A stretch of 64,000 nt of DNA from Lentzea sp. NBRC 105346 (lineage in GTDB: Bacteria; Actinomycetota; Actinomycetes; Mycobacteriales; Pseudonocardiaceae): positions 1 through 64,000 of the forward strand of contig NZ_BSTQ01000028.1 in the NCBI RefSeq assembly GCF_030269605.1, read 5' to 3'. Positions 22,113 through 31,217 of the stretch are shown piece after piece. Under the pieces are notes generated by a model, which did not search any database, was not told the origin of the DNA, and saw only the letters and a program-made list of their open reading frames with translations. Both the position numbers and the translations under genes were made by a program. Every line of letters begins with the position of its first letter. Within the stretch, counting starts at the first letter, position 1.

Positions 22113-22118
22113 TAGACC
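22113..22118 (+). promoter_or_regulatory. weak -10 element before priA
   Basis: TAGACC sits 7 nt before the priA ATG, similar to the GTAGACT elements before other genes here. No Shine-Dalgarno sequence is evident. The last base departs from TANNNT, so support is weak. Confidence 0.3.
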
Positions 22119-22125
22119 AGCGGGT

Positions 22126-24087
22126 ATGGCGAACAACCGGCGCGGAGAGCGGACCCCTGCTCCGGTGCTGCCTGTCGCCAGGATCGTGGTGGACGTGCCG
22201 CTCGCTCACCTCGACCGGCCGTTCGACTACCTGGTTCCGTCCGAACTGGACGCGGACGCGGTGCCGGGCTGCCGCGTGCGGGTGCGGTTCGCCGGGCAGC
22301 TGGTCGACGGGTTCCTGCTGGAGCGCGTGGAGACGTCGGAGTACGGGAAGAAGCTGGCGTACCTGGAACGGGTCGTGTCGCCCGAACCCGTGCTGTCACC
22401 GGAGATCGCTTCGCTGGCCCGCGCCGTGGCGGACCGGTACGCGGGCGGGATGATCGACGTGCTGCGGCTGGCGATCCCGCCCCGGCACGCGCGCGCCGAG
22501 TCCTCCGTTCCCGATGGTTCGTGGGAGCCGCCGCCGGTTCCTTCGTTCGACGGCTGGTTGCGCTACCACCCGCGCGGGGCCTCGTACCTGGAGGCGTTGC
22601 GCGCGGGCCGCTCCGCGCACGCCGTGTGGCAGGCGCTGCCCGCGGAGGACTGGCCGGCGCGGCTGGCCGAGGTGGCGGCGGTCGTGGCGTCCACGGGCAA
22701 GGGCGTCGTGATCGTGGTGCCGGACCACCGCGACCTGGCGCGGCTGGATGGCGCGTGCTCCGCGCTCATGTCCGGAGTGGTCACCCTTTCGGCTGATCTT
22801 GGTCCGGCGGAGCGCTATCGGCGATGGCTGATGGTCCGGCGCGGTGTCGCGCGAGTGGTGCTGGGGACGCGCGGCACGATGTTCGCGCCTGTGGTTTCTC
22901 CTGGCCTGTTCGTCGTGTGGGACGACGGGGACGACCTGCACAGTGAACCGCGCGCGCCCTACCCGAACGTGCGGGACGTGCTGGCCCTGCGCGCGCACGC
23001 GTCCGGTGCCTCGTTGCTGGTGGGTGGCTTCGCCAGGACGGCCGAGGCGCAGCTGCTGGTCGACTCGGGCTGGGCGCACGAGATCGTGGCGTCCCGCGAG
23101 ACCCTGCGCTCCGTGGCCCCACGCGTTGTGTCGGTCGGTGATTCGGACTGGCAGGAGGTGAAGGACCCGGCGGCCCGTTCGGCCCGCCTCCCGTCCATCG
23201 CCTTCGAGGCCGCTCGCGCGGCTCTCGCCGATTCGCCCGTGCTCATCCAGGTGCCGCGCCGCGGGTACGTGCCCGCCCTCGCGTGTCAGCAGTGCCGCCA
23301 GCCCGCGCGGTGCCGGCGGTGCGCCGGTCCGCTGGCCATGCCCGATACGGGGTCTCCGTACTGCCGGTGGTGTGGCGTGTCCGAGGCGGGGTTCAGGTGC
23401 CCGGCCTGCGGGTCCCGGCGGTTGCGCGGGCAGGTGATCGGGGCGCGGCGGACGGCGGAGGAGCTGGGACGGGCGTTTCCCGGGGTTCCCGTGCGTACTT
23501 CCGGGGCGGAGGAGGTGCTGGCGTCGGTTCCGTCGAAGCCGGCTCTGGTGGTGTCGACGCCGGGCGCCGAGCCGTTCGCCGTTGGCGGGTATGGCGCTGT
23601 GCTTCTGCTGGACGGGTGGGCTTTGCTCGGGCGGGCCGACCTGCGGGCGGGCGAGGAGGCTCTGCGGCGTTGGATGACCGCGGCGGCCCTCGTTCGTCCT
23701 GGGAACGGGCGGGTCGTGGTGATCGCCGATTCGTCGTTGGCGCCGGTGCAGGCTTTGGTGCGGTGGGATCCGGTGTGGCATGCGCGGACCGAGCTGGCGG
23801 CGCGGACCGAGCTCGGGTTCCCGCCCGCGGTGCGGATGGCGACCGTCGACGGGTCTCCGGAGGCTTTGAACGCGTTGCTGGATGAGCTGCGGTTGCCTTC
23901 GACGGGGGAGATTCTGGGGCCCGTGCCGTTGGGGGAGGACGAGCAGAAGGAGCGGGCTCTGCTGCGGGTGTCGCGGGCCGAGGGGCGGGCGCTGGCTGCG
24001 GTGCTGGCTGAGGCGCAGGCGGTGCGGACGGCGCGGAAGGAGCCGGACCTGGTGCGGATCAAGCTCGACCCGGTGGAGGTTTTGTGA
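22126..24087 (+). CDS. priA: PriA-like primosomal protein N', helicase-deficient type
   Basis: PriA reloads the replisome at stalled forks. This 653-residue protein keeps the N-terminal DNA-binding domain (RIVVDVPLAHLDRPFDYLVP) and the zinc-binding cysteines (CQQC, CRRC, CRWC, CPAC near residues 387-430). It lacks the GSGKT Walker A, and the DEAH position reads WDDGDD. Loss of helicase motifs is typical of actinobacterial PriA. Start choice rests on the family N-terminus. It lies in its usual place between metK and fmt, though accessory genes separate it from both here. Confidence 0.92.
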   Translation: MANNRRGERTPAPVLPVARIVVDVPLAHLDRPFDYLVPSELDADAVPGCRVRVRFAGQLVDGFLLERVETSEYGKKLAYLERVVSPEPVLSPEIASLARAVADRYAGGMIDVLRLAIPPRHARAESSVPDGSWEPPPVPSFDGWLRYHPRGASYLEALRAGRSAHAVWQALPAEDWPARLAEVAAVVASTGKGVVIVVPDHRDLARLDGACSALMSGVVTLSADLGPAERYRRWLMVRRGVARVVLGTRGTMFAPVVSPGLFVVWDDGDDLHSEPRAPYPNVRDVLALRAHASGASLLVGGFARTAEAQLLVDSGWAHEIVASRETLRSVAPRVVSVGDSDWQEVKDPAARSARLPSIAFEAARAALADSPVLIQVPRRGYVPALACQQCRQPARCRRCAGPLAMPDTGSPYCRWCGVSEAGFRCPACGSRRLRGQVIGARRTAEELGRAFPGVPVRTSGAEEVLASVPSKPALVVSTPGAEPFAVGGYGAVLLLDGWALLGRADLRAGEEALRRWMTAAALVRPGNGRVVVIADSSLAPVQALVRWDPVWHARTELAARTELGFPPAVRMATVDGSPEALNALLDELRLPSTGEILGPVPLGEDEQKERALLRVSRAEGRALAAVLAEAQAVRTARKEPDLVRIKLDPVEVL

Positions 24088-24197
24088 GCCTGCCTCGCGA
24101 TCCGTGCCGCCCTTCGGATCCCACATCCATGTCAGTTCGCCGGCTTTGCATCCGGTGGGGGTGTTGCCTGCGTCGCCGCAGCGGTAAAAGGGTCAAT

Positions 24198-25964
24198 ATG
24201 CTGCTGCGAACGGTTGCCGCTGTCGTGTCCCTGCTCCTCGTAGCACCACCCGCCGCCTTCGCGGAGGCGCCGCCGCGTCAGCCGCTGGCCGTCGGCTGGG
24301 GTGGCGCGGTGTCGAGCGTCGACCCGGACGCGTCGCAGATCGGGATCGAGGTCCTCCAGCGTGGCGGCAACGCCGTGGACGCTGCGGTGGCGACGGCCGC
24401 GGCGCTCGGCGTCACGGATCCGTTCTCCGCCGGGATCGGCGGGGGCGGGTTCTTCGTCTACTACGACGCGGACTCCGAGAAAGTGTCCACAATCGACGGT
24501 CGTGAGACGGCGCCGATGAGCGCCGACGCGAACCTGTTCCTGGAGAACGGGACACCGCTCCCGTTCGCCGAGGCGATGACCAGTGGGTTGTCCGTGGGCG
24601 TGCCCGGGACGCCGAAGACGTGGCAGCAGGCCCTGAAGAAGTGGGGCACGCTGAGTCTCGAGGACGCCCTGGAGCCGGCGGAGGAGCTGGCGCGGCGCGG
24701 GTTCGTCGTCGACGCGACGTTCAACGGCCAGGTCACCAACAACGCGGCGCGGTTCGCGGACTTCACGTCCACGCGGGCGTTGTACCTGCCGAACGGGCAG
24801 GCGCCCGCGGTGGGCAGCACGTTCCGCAACCCGGAGCTGGCGGACACCTACCACGAGCTGGGGCGGACGAACCTGCGGTCGTTGTACGGCGGCGCGGTGG
24901 GGCAGGACCTCGTGAAGACCGTGCAGCAGCCGCCGGTGGTGCCGGGGTCCACGCGCAAGGTGCGGCCGGGCAACCTGCAGCTGAGTGATCTCTCGCGGTA
25001 CGAGGCGCCGTTCCGGCAGCCGACGAAGACGAAGTACAACGGGTTCGATGTGTACGGGATGGCGCCGCCCTCGTCCGGTGGGACGACGGTGGGGGAGGCG
25101 CTCAACATCCTGGAGAGCTACGACCTCGGCAAGCTGACCGAGCCGGAGTACTTCCACCGGTTCATCGAGTCGACCAAGCTCGCGTTCGCCGACCGCAACC
25201 GGTGGGTGGGCGACCCGGCGTTCTCGGACGTGCCGACGCGCGAGCTGCTGAGCCAGCGGTTCGCGAACTCGCGGGCCTGCCTGATCAAGCCGGACTCCGT
25301 CATCAAGGCGCCGACCGCGCCCGGAGACCCGCGCAAGCCCGCGCCCTGCGCTTCGAGCGGGGTCGAGGCGCCCACGCGGGTCGACGCTGAGCGCACCACG
25401 CACCTGACGGTCGCCGACCGGTGGGGCAACGTCGTCGCGTACACGTTGACCATCGAGGCCGAAGGCGGCAGCGGCATCGTGGTGCCCGGCCGCGGGTTCC
25501 TGCTGAACAACGAGCTGACCGACTTCAACTTCGCGCCGGTCAACCCAGGCGTGCCCGACCCGAACCTGCCCGGTCCCGGCAAGCGGCCGCGGTCGTCGAT
25601 GTCGCCGACCATCGTGCTCGACGACGGCGACGTGGTGCTCGCCCTCGGGTCGCCCGGCGGCGCGACCATCATCACGACCGTCACGCAGGTGCTGACCTCG
25701 CGGCTGGATCGCGGGCTGGGCATCCAGGACGCCATCGCGGCGCCGCGCGTGTCGCAGCGCAACAGTGCGGCCACGCCGGCCGAGAAGGAGTTCCTGTCCG
25801 GACCGAACGTGCCGGCGTTGGAGGCCAAGGGGCACGTGTTCACGGCCAACGCCGAGATCGGCGCCGTCACCGCGATCGAACCCGCCGGCCGAGGGCGGTG
25901 GCGTGCGGCGGCCGAGCCCGTGCGACGGGGCGGTGGGGCGGCTCGCGTGGTCTATCCCGGCTGA
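24198..25964 (+). CDS. ggt: secreted gamma-glutamyltransferase
   Basis: It transfers or hydrolyses gamma-glutamyl groups, for example from glutathione-like thiols. The 588-residue protein has a Sec signal (MLLRTVAAVVSLLLVAPPAAFA), the large-subunit motif GGNAVDAAVATA and GIGGGGFFVYY. The autoprocessing site TTHL has Thr400 as the likely nucleophile of the small subunit. The later motif RPRSSMSPTIVL and the GSPGG oxyanion loop complete the active site. The ATG at 24198 begins the signal peptide. The 110-bp gap from priA holds no gene. Confidence 0.94.
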   Translation: MLLRTVAAVVSLLLVAPPAAFAEAPPRQPLAVGWGGAVSSVDPDASQIGIEVLQRGGNAVDAAVATAAALGVTDPFSAGIGGGGFFVYYDADSEKVSTIDGRETAPMSADANLFLENGTPLPFAEAMTSGLSVGVPGTPKTWQQALKKWGTLSLEDALEPAEELARRGFVVDATFNGQVTNNAARFADFTSTRALYLPNGQAPAVGSTFRNPELADTYHELGRTNLRSLYGGAVGQDLVKTVQQPPVVPGSTRKVRPGNLQLSDLSRYEAPFRQPTKTKYNGFDVYGMAPPSSGGTTVGEALNILESYDLGKLTEPEYFHRFIESTKLAFADRNRWVGDPAFSDVPTRELLSQRFANSRACLIKPDSVIKAPTAPGDPRKPAPCASSGVEAPTRVDAERTTHLTVADRWGNVVAYTLTIEAEGGSGIVVPGRGFLLNNELTDFNFAPVNPGVPDPNLPGPGKRPRSSMSPTIVLDDGDVVLALGSPGGATIITTVTQVLTSRLDRGLGIQDAIAAPRVSQRNSAATPAEKEFLSGPNVPALEAKGHVFTANAEIGAVTAIEPAGRGRWRAAAEPVRRGGGAARVVYPG

Positions 25965-26114
25965 GCACCGGCCGAGTTGCCGGGCGGCCTGTGTCATGGA
26001 GCAATCGGAGCAACACCGTCCGCTGAACGGGACGTTCGCGGGACAGAAGACCCTGTGACGTCCCTCACGTGGTTGCTTACCGTGACCGTGCCCTAGGCCG
26101 CCTGGAGGAACCCC

Positions 26115-27503
26115 ATGACCATCGACCTTGACGTGACCACTCTGCGCACTGGCTTTCACGGCATCGTCTGTACGCCCGGTGACCCGGAGTACGACGAGGC
26201 GAGATCCATCTGGAACGGCGCCATCGACCGGCGCCCGGCGCTGATCGCCCGCTGCGGGAGCGCCGGGGACGTCGCCGCCGCGGTGCGGTACGCGAGGGAG
26301 ACCGGGCTCGAGATCGCGGTGCGGGGCGGTGGGCACAGCTTCTCCGGCGCGTCCGTGTGCGACGACGGGTTGATGATCGACCTGAGCCGGCTCAACGAGG
26401 TCACGGTCGACCCGGTGAACAGGACCGCCGTGTGCGGTGGCGGGGCCGCGCTGGCGGACCTCGACGCGGCCACGCAGGAGCACGGGCTCGCGGTGCCCGC
26501 GGGCACGATCAGCCACACCGGCGTCGCCGGCCTCACGCTCGGGGGCGGGTTCGGCTGGCTGACCGCGCGGCACGGGTTGTCGTGCGACAACCTCATCGGG
26601 GCCGACGTGGTGCTGGCCGACGGGCGGCTGGTGCGCGCGTCCGCGACGGAGAACCCGGACCTGTTCTGGGCGATCCGGGGTGGCGGCGGCAACTTCGGCA
26701 TCGTGACGGCCTTCGAGTTCCGGCTGTTCCCGATCGGGCCCATGGTGAACCTGGGCATGTTCTTCTTCACCCTCGAGCAGGGCGCCGACGCCCTGCGGCT
26801 GGCTCGCGAGATCGTGCCCGCGCTGCCGCGCAGCTGCGGCGCGCTGGTCGCCGCGCTGAACGCGCCGCCGGCGCCGTTCGTGCCCGAGCAGCACCACTTC
26901 GCGCCCGGCTTCGCGATCCTCATCGCCGGGTTCGAGTCGCCGGAGGAGCACGCTTCGCTCGTCGCGCCGATCAGGGAGGCGTTGCCGCCGCTGTTCGAGT
27001 TCGTCACGCCGTTGCCGTACGCCGCGCTGCAGTCGATGCTCGACGACAGCGCGCCGTGGGGCATCCTCGGCTACGAGAAGGCGGTGTACGTCGACGACCT
27101 CACCGAGGACGTCGTCAACGTGATCGCCGGGCTGGTTCCCAGCAAGGCGTCCCCGATGTCGCTCATGCCGATGTTCTATCTCGGTGGCGCGTTCTGCGAC
27201 ACCGGTGCGGACGACACGGCGTTCGGTGGCGACCGGAACGCCAAGTGGGTGATCAACATGGCCGCCGTCGCGCCGACGCCCGAGCTGCTGGAGGCCGACC
27301 GGGCGTGGTCGCGCGCCTTGTTCGACGCGTTGCTGCCGCACACCTCGGAGTCCGGCGTGTACATCAACTTCATGGCCGAATACGACGCGGACCGGGTGCG
27401 CGCGACCTACGGGCCGGAGAAGTACGCGCGACTGGCCGCGTTGAAGGCCCAGTACGACCCCGAGAACCTCTTGCACCGCAACATGAACATCAAGCCGGCT
27501 TGA
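26115..27503 (+). CDS. FAD-linked oxidoreductase, berberine-bridge type, bicovalent flavin
   Basis: The 462-residue protein has a PCMH-type FAD-binding domain (about 35-210) and a C-terminal BBE segment (NPENLLHRNMNI). RGGGHS (His near 75) and HGLSCDNL (Cys near 157) are the two positions that carry 8-alpha-histidyl and 6-S-cysteinyl FAD in bicovalent members such as sugar or antibiotic oxidases. No signal peptide is seen. Substrates in this family range from oligosaccharides to alkaloids and polyketides, so none is assigned. ATG at 26115 follows GGAGGAA. The 3' end overlaps a convergent gene by 14 bp. Confidence 0.9.
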   Translation: MTIDLDVTTLRTGFHGIVCTPGDPEYDEARSIWNGAIDRRPALIARCGSAGDVAAAVRYARETGLEIAVRGGGHSFSGASVCDDGLMIDLSRLNEVTVDPVNRTAVCGGGAALADLDAATQEHGLAVPAGTISHTGVAGLTLGGGFGWLTARHGLSCDNLIGADVVLADGRLVRASATENPDLFWAIRGGGGNFGIVTAFEFRLFPIGPMVNLGMFFFTLEQGADALRLAREIVPALPRSCGALVAALNAPPAPFVPEQHHFAPGFAILIAGFESPEEHASLVAPIREALPPLFEFVTPLPYAALQSMLDDSAPWGILGYEKAVYVDDLTEDVVNVIAGLVPSKASPMSLMPMFYLGGAFCDTGADDTAFGGDRNAKWVINMAAVAPTPELLEADRAWSRALFDALLPHTSESGVYINFMAEYDADRVRATYGPEKYARLAALKAQYDPENLLHRNMNIKPA

Positions 27504-28590
27504 CCGGACCGTCGTACACCACCGTTCCGTTGATGTCGTAGAGCCGGATCTTCGACTCTGTACCGGCCCGGAGGTTGATCACGGCCGCGAAGCTGCCGTG
27601 GTCGATCTCCGCGGGTTGCCCGGTGCCGGCTCCGTCGGAGGAGACCAGCACCACCCGCGCGACTGTCGAGTCGACCAGGCCGGCCAGGAAGAAGCGGCCG
27701 TCGCTGAACTCGGTGTGGAACAACGGTGCCCAGTGGTTCGCGATCGGCCCGAACGCGATGGTCCCGTCGAGTGAGGCGGGGGCGTTGCCGTTCGGGTCGA
27801 TCGGGCAGGTGCCCCACTCGCCCTTCGAGTTGAACGCGGTGAGCACGCCGGGCCGCACCATCGCGCCGGGCCGCCAGTCCTGCTCGAACCCGGTCGACGA
27901 GCGTCTCGCGATGGCGTTGTCGAGGCAGCGCGCCAGCACGTTCACCGGGCTCGCCGGGTTCGGGTCGCCGCTGACGAAGCTGTCCTTCGGGACGCCCTGC
28001 CTGCTGATGTCGCCCCAGCGCAGGTCCACCGAGTGGTTCTCGAACTTCAGCGTCAGCTTCGAGTCGGCGACGTTGTTCGGGCTCGCGTCCACGAGGAACA
28101 GGTCCGGCGTGATCATCGTGGGCGGTGACCAGTTCGCCAGGCTCTTCTCCGGGTCGGTGTGCCGCGCGGACATCGACTTGGCCCGTACGGGCGGTACGCC
28201 CATGACCAGTCCGCTCGGCGTCTGCACGGCCGTCGCGGGGCCGAGCTCCACTGTCGTGGCGGTCGAACGGCCCAGCTCGCAGATCTTGCCGTCCGTTCCG
28301 AGCAGGACCGTGCGCGCCTGGAACGACAGCGCGTACTTCGCCCGCCATCCGGCATTGTCGAACGCCGTTCGGCATCGGGCGATGTCGGCTTTGGCGGCGG
28401 GTTGTGCGGGTGCTGGTACTTCAGCGTCGTCGCGGGTGGTCTGCACGGTGATGATGCCGCCCGCGACGATCAGTGCGGCGGCGGCCGCGGCGCCGATCCA
28501 CGTGCGGTGCCGGGTCTGCGTTAGGCGGGGGCGCATCCGCTCCTTGATCTCCGGCGGTAGCTCCCGGCGTGGGGGTAGCTGGATGGTCAT
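27490..28590 (-). CDS. membrane-anchored protein coupled to an ECF sigma factor
   Basis: The 366-residue protein has a short basic cytoplasmic N-terminus (about 1-30), one transmembrane helix (about 31-49), and a large exported domain rich in beta strands. I do not recognise the exported domain. There is no zinc anti-sigma motif (HxxxCxxC). Its ATG overlaps the stop of the duplicated sigma fragment by 4 bp, and before that duplication it probably overlapped the sigma gene directly. That context suggests a sensor or anti-sigma-like partner, but this is inference. Confidence 0.75.
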   Translation of the reverse strand: MTIQLPPRRELPPEIKERMRPRLTQTRHRTWIGAAAAAALIVAGGIITVQTTRDDAEVPAPAQPAAKADIARCRTAFDNAGWRAKYALSFQARTVLLGTDGKICELGRSTATTVELGPATAVQTPSGLVMGVPPVRAKSMSARHTDPEKSLANWSPPTMITPDLFLVDASPNNVADSKLTLKFENHSVDLRWGDISRQGVPKDSFVSGDPNPASPVNVLARCLDNAIARRSSTGFEQDWRPGAMVRPGVLTAFNSKGEWGTCPIDPNGNAPASLDGTIAFGPIANHWAPLFHTEFSDGRFFLAGLVDSTVARVVLVSSDGAGTGQPAEIDHGSFAAVINLRAGTESKIRLYDINGTVVYDGPVKPA

Positions 28591-29125
28591 GACTCGACCT
28601 CCGTGAGGGTCCGTGGCCGGGCGCGGGAGATGGGGGTGCGGATGCCGGCTTCGGCGATCCCGTGTACCTCGGCGACTGGCAGCTCGCGCAGCAGGACGAG
28701 CTCGACCGGCGCGTGTTCGGCATTGGGGAACGTTGCGGTCGCTTTCAGCGCGGTTCGCAAATGGCGTTCGACATGGCCGAACGCGGCGGCCTCGTCGACG
28801 TGCCCGCGCACCACGTCGTTCGAGGGCCCCGTAACCGCCCGCCCTCGGCGCAGGGGTGGCTGGATGGTCATGACTCCACCTCCATCAGAGTCCGCAAGCG
28901 GGCGCGCGCACGCGAAATGCGGGTGCGGACGCTGACCTCCGCCACACCGAGCACCTCGGCGGCCTCGGCGACCGGCAGTTCGCCCAGCAGGACGAGCTCG
29001 ACCGCCTCGCGTTCGGCATTGGGGAACGTTGCGATCGCCGCAAGCACCATTCGTAGGCGGCGTTCGACATCGACGAACGCGGCCACCTCTTCGGCATGGT
29101 CGCGCACCACGTCGTTCGGCGGGAC
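28580..29125. repeat. imperfect tandem duplication spanning a sigma gene end
   Basis: The unit beginning TGGATGGTCATGACT at 28580 recurs at 28861. The copies can be followed for about 250 bp, to the shared CGCGCACCACGTCGTTCG at about 28805 and 29101. Copy 2 is the 3' part of the sigma gene plus the start of the downstream gene. Copy 1 is diverged, with point changes and small deletions. The event created the small reading frame at 28587-28871. Confidence 0.85.
28587..28871 (-). pseudogene. duplicated fragment: downstream-gene start fused to sigma region 4
   Basis: The 94-residue frame starts MTIQPPLRRG, like the start of the downstream gene (MTIQLPPRRE). It then continues as a degenerate copy of the sigma C-terminus: NDVVRGHVDEAAAFGHVER against NDVVRDHAEEVAAFVDVER, and FPNAEHAPVELVLLRELPVAE against FPNAEREAVELVLLGELPVAE. 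Region 4 has lost about five residues in the turn between helices and gained prolines (RTPISRARPRT), so DNA binding is doubtful. It overlaps both neighbours by ATGA, so translation coupling is kept. It may simply be a spacer, or it could be a dominant-negative peptide. Confidence 0.75.
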
Positions 29126-29437
29126 GCGGTGCAGCAGCCTGCGGAACCGGGCCGCCCGGCGGAACTCGGTGCGCGCCAGGTTCGCCGCCACGGTGAACAG
29201 CCACGGCAACGCGCTGTCGCGCACCAGCCGCACCTCGCGGCGGCGGCGCCACGCGGTGAGGAAAGTGCTCGACGTCAGGTCCTCCGCGGTCGACCACGAC
29301 GCGGTCAGCCGGTAGGCGTGGTTCCACACCGCCTCGGCATACCGGTCGTACAGCTCGGCGAAGGCGGCCTCGTCACCGCGCTCCCAGAGCGTCGCGTCGG
29401 AGGAGTCCACGGCCGCCGCCCCCTGCATCAGCCTCAT
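28868..29437 (-). CDS. ECF-type RNA polymerase sigma factor
   Basis: The 189-residue sigma-70 family protein has region 2 (AFAELYDRYAEAVWNHAYRLT, STAEDLTSSTFLTAWRRR) and region 4 (PNAEREAVELVLLGELPVAEAAEVLGVAEVSVRTRISRARARLR). This is an extracytoplasmic-function sigma. ATG at 29437 is preferred because region 2 begins about 15 residues later. An ATG at 29428 or 29485 is possible, since no ribosome binding site stands out. The stop overlaps the next frame by 4 bp. The operon partner is a membrane-anchored protein. Confidence 0.88.
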   Translation of the reverse strand: MRLMQGAAAVDSSDATLWERGDEAAFAELYDRYAEAVWNHAYRLTASWSTAEDLTSSTFLTAWRRRREVRLVRDSALPWLFTVAANLARTEFRRAARFRRLLHRVPPNDVVRDHAEEVAAFVDVERRLRMVLAAIATFPNAEREAVELVLLGELPVAEAAEVLGVAEVSVRTRISRARARLRTLMEVES

Positions 29438-29556
29438 GACCTGGGTGTGTCCACCATCCGGCCGGGTGTTGCACCTGATCTTCATACCAGCGCGGTAGAT
29501 GACTTTCATACGGCGAGTGGAGGCGCGCTGACCTGCGAGAGGAGCATCGTTGTGGC

Positions 29557-29694
29557 ATGACGACGACAACCCTCCACGCGCCGGTCGCGATCCCGAATGT
29601 CCTGCGTCCCCTGCTCACCGCCCTGCGGTTCGCCGGGCACTTCGTCCTCGCGCTGGTCGGCGTGATCTTCCTGGGCAGCGGCACCGAGTACTGA
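29557..29694 (+). CDS. 45-residue putative membrane peptide
   Basis: The peptide MTTTTLHAPVAIPNVLRPL continues into a hydrophobic stretch (FAGHFVLALVGVIFLG) and ends SGTEY. GAGAGGAG lies 12 nt before the ATG. It is divergent from the sigma gene and 49 bp before def. Codon third positions are GC-rich, as in a real gene. No family is recognised. Confidence 0.5.
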   Translation: MTTTTLHAPVAIPNVLRPLLTALRFAGHFVLALVGVIFLGSGTEY

Positions 29695-29706
29695 CCGTCC
29701 TCCTCG

Positions 29707-29712
29707 TAGACT
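29707..29712 (+). promoter_or_regulatory. -10 element (TAGACT) before def
   Basis: GTAGACT fits TANNNT and lies 31 nt before the def GTG, which has its own AGGAG ribosome binding site. The same heptamer precedes the flavoprotein gene at 32721, and a near match precedes rpe. The -35 is not clear. Confidence 0.4.
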
Positions 29713-29743
29713 GGCCTGCAGTCCACCCCGAGGAGTAGTGCGC

Positions 29744-30292
29744 GTGACCGTTCAACCCATCCGTCTGTTCGGCGACCCGGTGCTGCGAACACCCGCCGTC
29801 GAGGTCACCGACTTCGACGCGGAGCTGCGCACGCTGGTGAAGGACCTCTGGGAGACGATGCAGAACGCGGGCGGCGCGGGGCTCGCGGCGCCCCAGCTCG
29901 GTGTCGGGCTGCGCGTGTTCACCTACCACTGCGACGGTTTCGCCGGGCACCTGGTCAACCCGACGTTTGACATTGTCGGCGACGAGACGCAGGACGGGCC
30001 CGAGGGCTGCCTCTCGATTCCCGGGATGTCGTGGGACTGCCGCCGCCACCTGCACGTCGTGGCGAAGGGCTGGAACATGCACGGCGACCCGGTCGAGGTC
30101 GAGGGCAGCGACCTGCTGGCGCGCTGCATCCAGCACGAGACGGACCACCTCGACGGCGTCATGTTCCTCGACCGGCTCGACGCGGAGACCCGCAAGGAGG
30201 CCATGAAGGCCATCCGGCAGGCGGAGTGGTTCGACGGTAACGTTCCCACGCTCAAGCAGAGCCCCCACCCACTCTTCGGCAGGGCCAACTGA
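29744..30292 (+). CDS. def: peptide deformylase
   Basis: It removes the formyl group from nascent N-terminal methionine. The 182-residue protein shows all three motifs: [17 protein letters not shown] (metal Cys) and QHETDHLDG (two metal His and catalytic Glu). GTG at 29744 is preferred over 29738 because AGGAG at 29731-29735 is then 8 nt away. It is followed by fmt after 1 nt, the classic pairing of formylation and deformylation genes. Confidence 0.96.
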   Translation: MTVQPIRLFGDPVLRTPAVEVTDFDAELRTLVKDLWETMQNAGGAGLAAPQLGVGLRVFTYHCDGFAGHLVNPTFDIVGDETQDGPEGCLSIPGMSWDCRRHLHVVAKGWNMHGDPVEVEGSDLLARCIQHETDHLDGVMFLDRLDAETRKEAMKAIRQAEWFDGNVPTLKQSPHPLFGRAN

Positions 30293-30293
30293 C

Positions 30294-31217
30294 ATGCGCC
30301 TGGTGTTCGCGGGCACGCCCGAGGTCGCACTGCCCTCGCTGCGTGCCTTCATCGACTCTCCCCGCCACGAGGTCGTCGCGGTCGTCACGCGGCCGGACGC
30401 CCCGGCCGGACGCGGCCGGCGGCTCGAGCGGTCGCCCGTGGGCGCGCTCGCCGACGAGCACGGGATCGAGGTGCTGACGCCGCCGAAGGCCGGGGACCCC
30501 GAGTTCCTCGAACGGTTGCGCGAGCTCGCTCCCGACCTCTGCCCGGTCGTCGCGTACGGCGCCCTGTTGCCGCAGAAGACTTTGGACGTGCCGAAGCACG
30601 GGTGGGTCAACCTGCACTTCTCCGTGCTGCCCGCATGGCGTGGCGCCGCACCCGTGCAGGCCGCGGTGCGCGCGGGCGACGACATCACCGGTGCCACGAC
30701 GTTCCGCATCGTCAAGGAACTCGACGCCGGACCGGTGTTCGGCGTCGTGACCGAGCAGGTGCGCGAGCGCGACACGTCCGGTGACCTGCTGCACCGGCTG
30801 TCCGAGTCCGGTGCGCGCCTGTTGCTGTCCACTGTGGACGGCATCGAGGACGGCATTCTCGAGGCCAAGGACCAGCCCGCCGACGGTGTGACCTACGCGT
30901 CGAAGATCACCGTCGAGGACGCACGACTCGACTTCACCGCGCCCGCGCACATCGTGGATCGGCTGGCCCGTGCGGTGACGCCGGATCCGGGCGCGTGGGC
31001 CGAGTTTCGCGGCGAACGGCTCAAGCTCGGCCCGGTGACACCGGTGGACGACAAGCTCGAACCCGGTGAGATCCGGGTGGAACGCAAGCGCGTGCTCGTC
31101 GGGACCGCGACGCAGGCCGTCGCGCTCGGCGAGGTGCAGGCACAGGGTAAGAAGCGCATGAACGCGACCGACTGGGCTCGCGGCGTGCGCATCGAGGCGG
31201 GGGAGAAGATCGCGTGA
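30294..31217 (+). CDS. fmt: methionyl-tRNA formyltransferase
   Basis: It formylates initiator Met-tRNA. The 307-residue protein has the Rossmann-like N-terminal domain ([16 protein letters not shown]), the formyl-folate signature with [17 protein letters not shown] and the C-terminal OB-fold domain (from about 205). It lies directly after def and overlaps rsmB (GTGA). Confidence 0.97.
   Translation: MRLVFAGTPEVALPSLRAFIDSPRHEVVAVVTRPDAPAGRGRRLERSPVGALADEHGIEVLTPPKAGDPEFLERLRELAPDLCPVVAYGALLPQKTLDVPKHGWVNLHFSVLPAWRGAAPVQAAVRAGDDITGATTFRIVKELDAGPVFGVVTEQVRERDTSGDLLHRLSESGARLLLSTVDGIEDGILEAKDQPADGVTYASKITVEDARLDFTAPAHIVDRLARAVTPDPGAWAEFRGERLKLGPVTPVDDKLEPGEIRVERKRVLVGTATQAVALGEVQAQGKKRMNATDWARGVRIEAGEKIA

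Noticed and set aside
27490-28590. Zinc-binding anti-sigma factor
   Set aside because: No HxxxCxxC motif and an unusually large exported domain; only gene position supports a link to the sigma factor.
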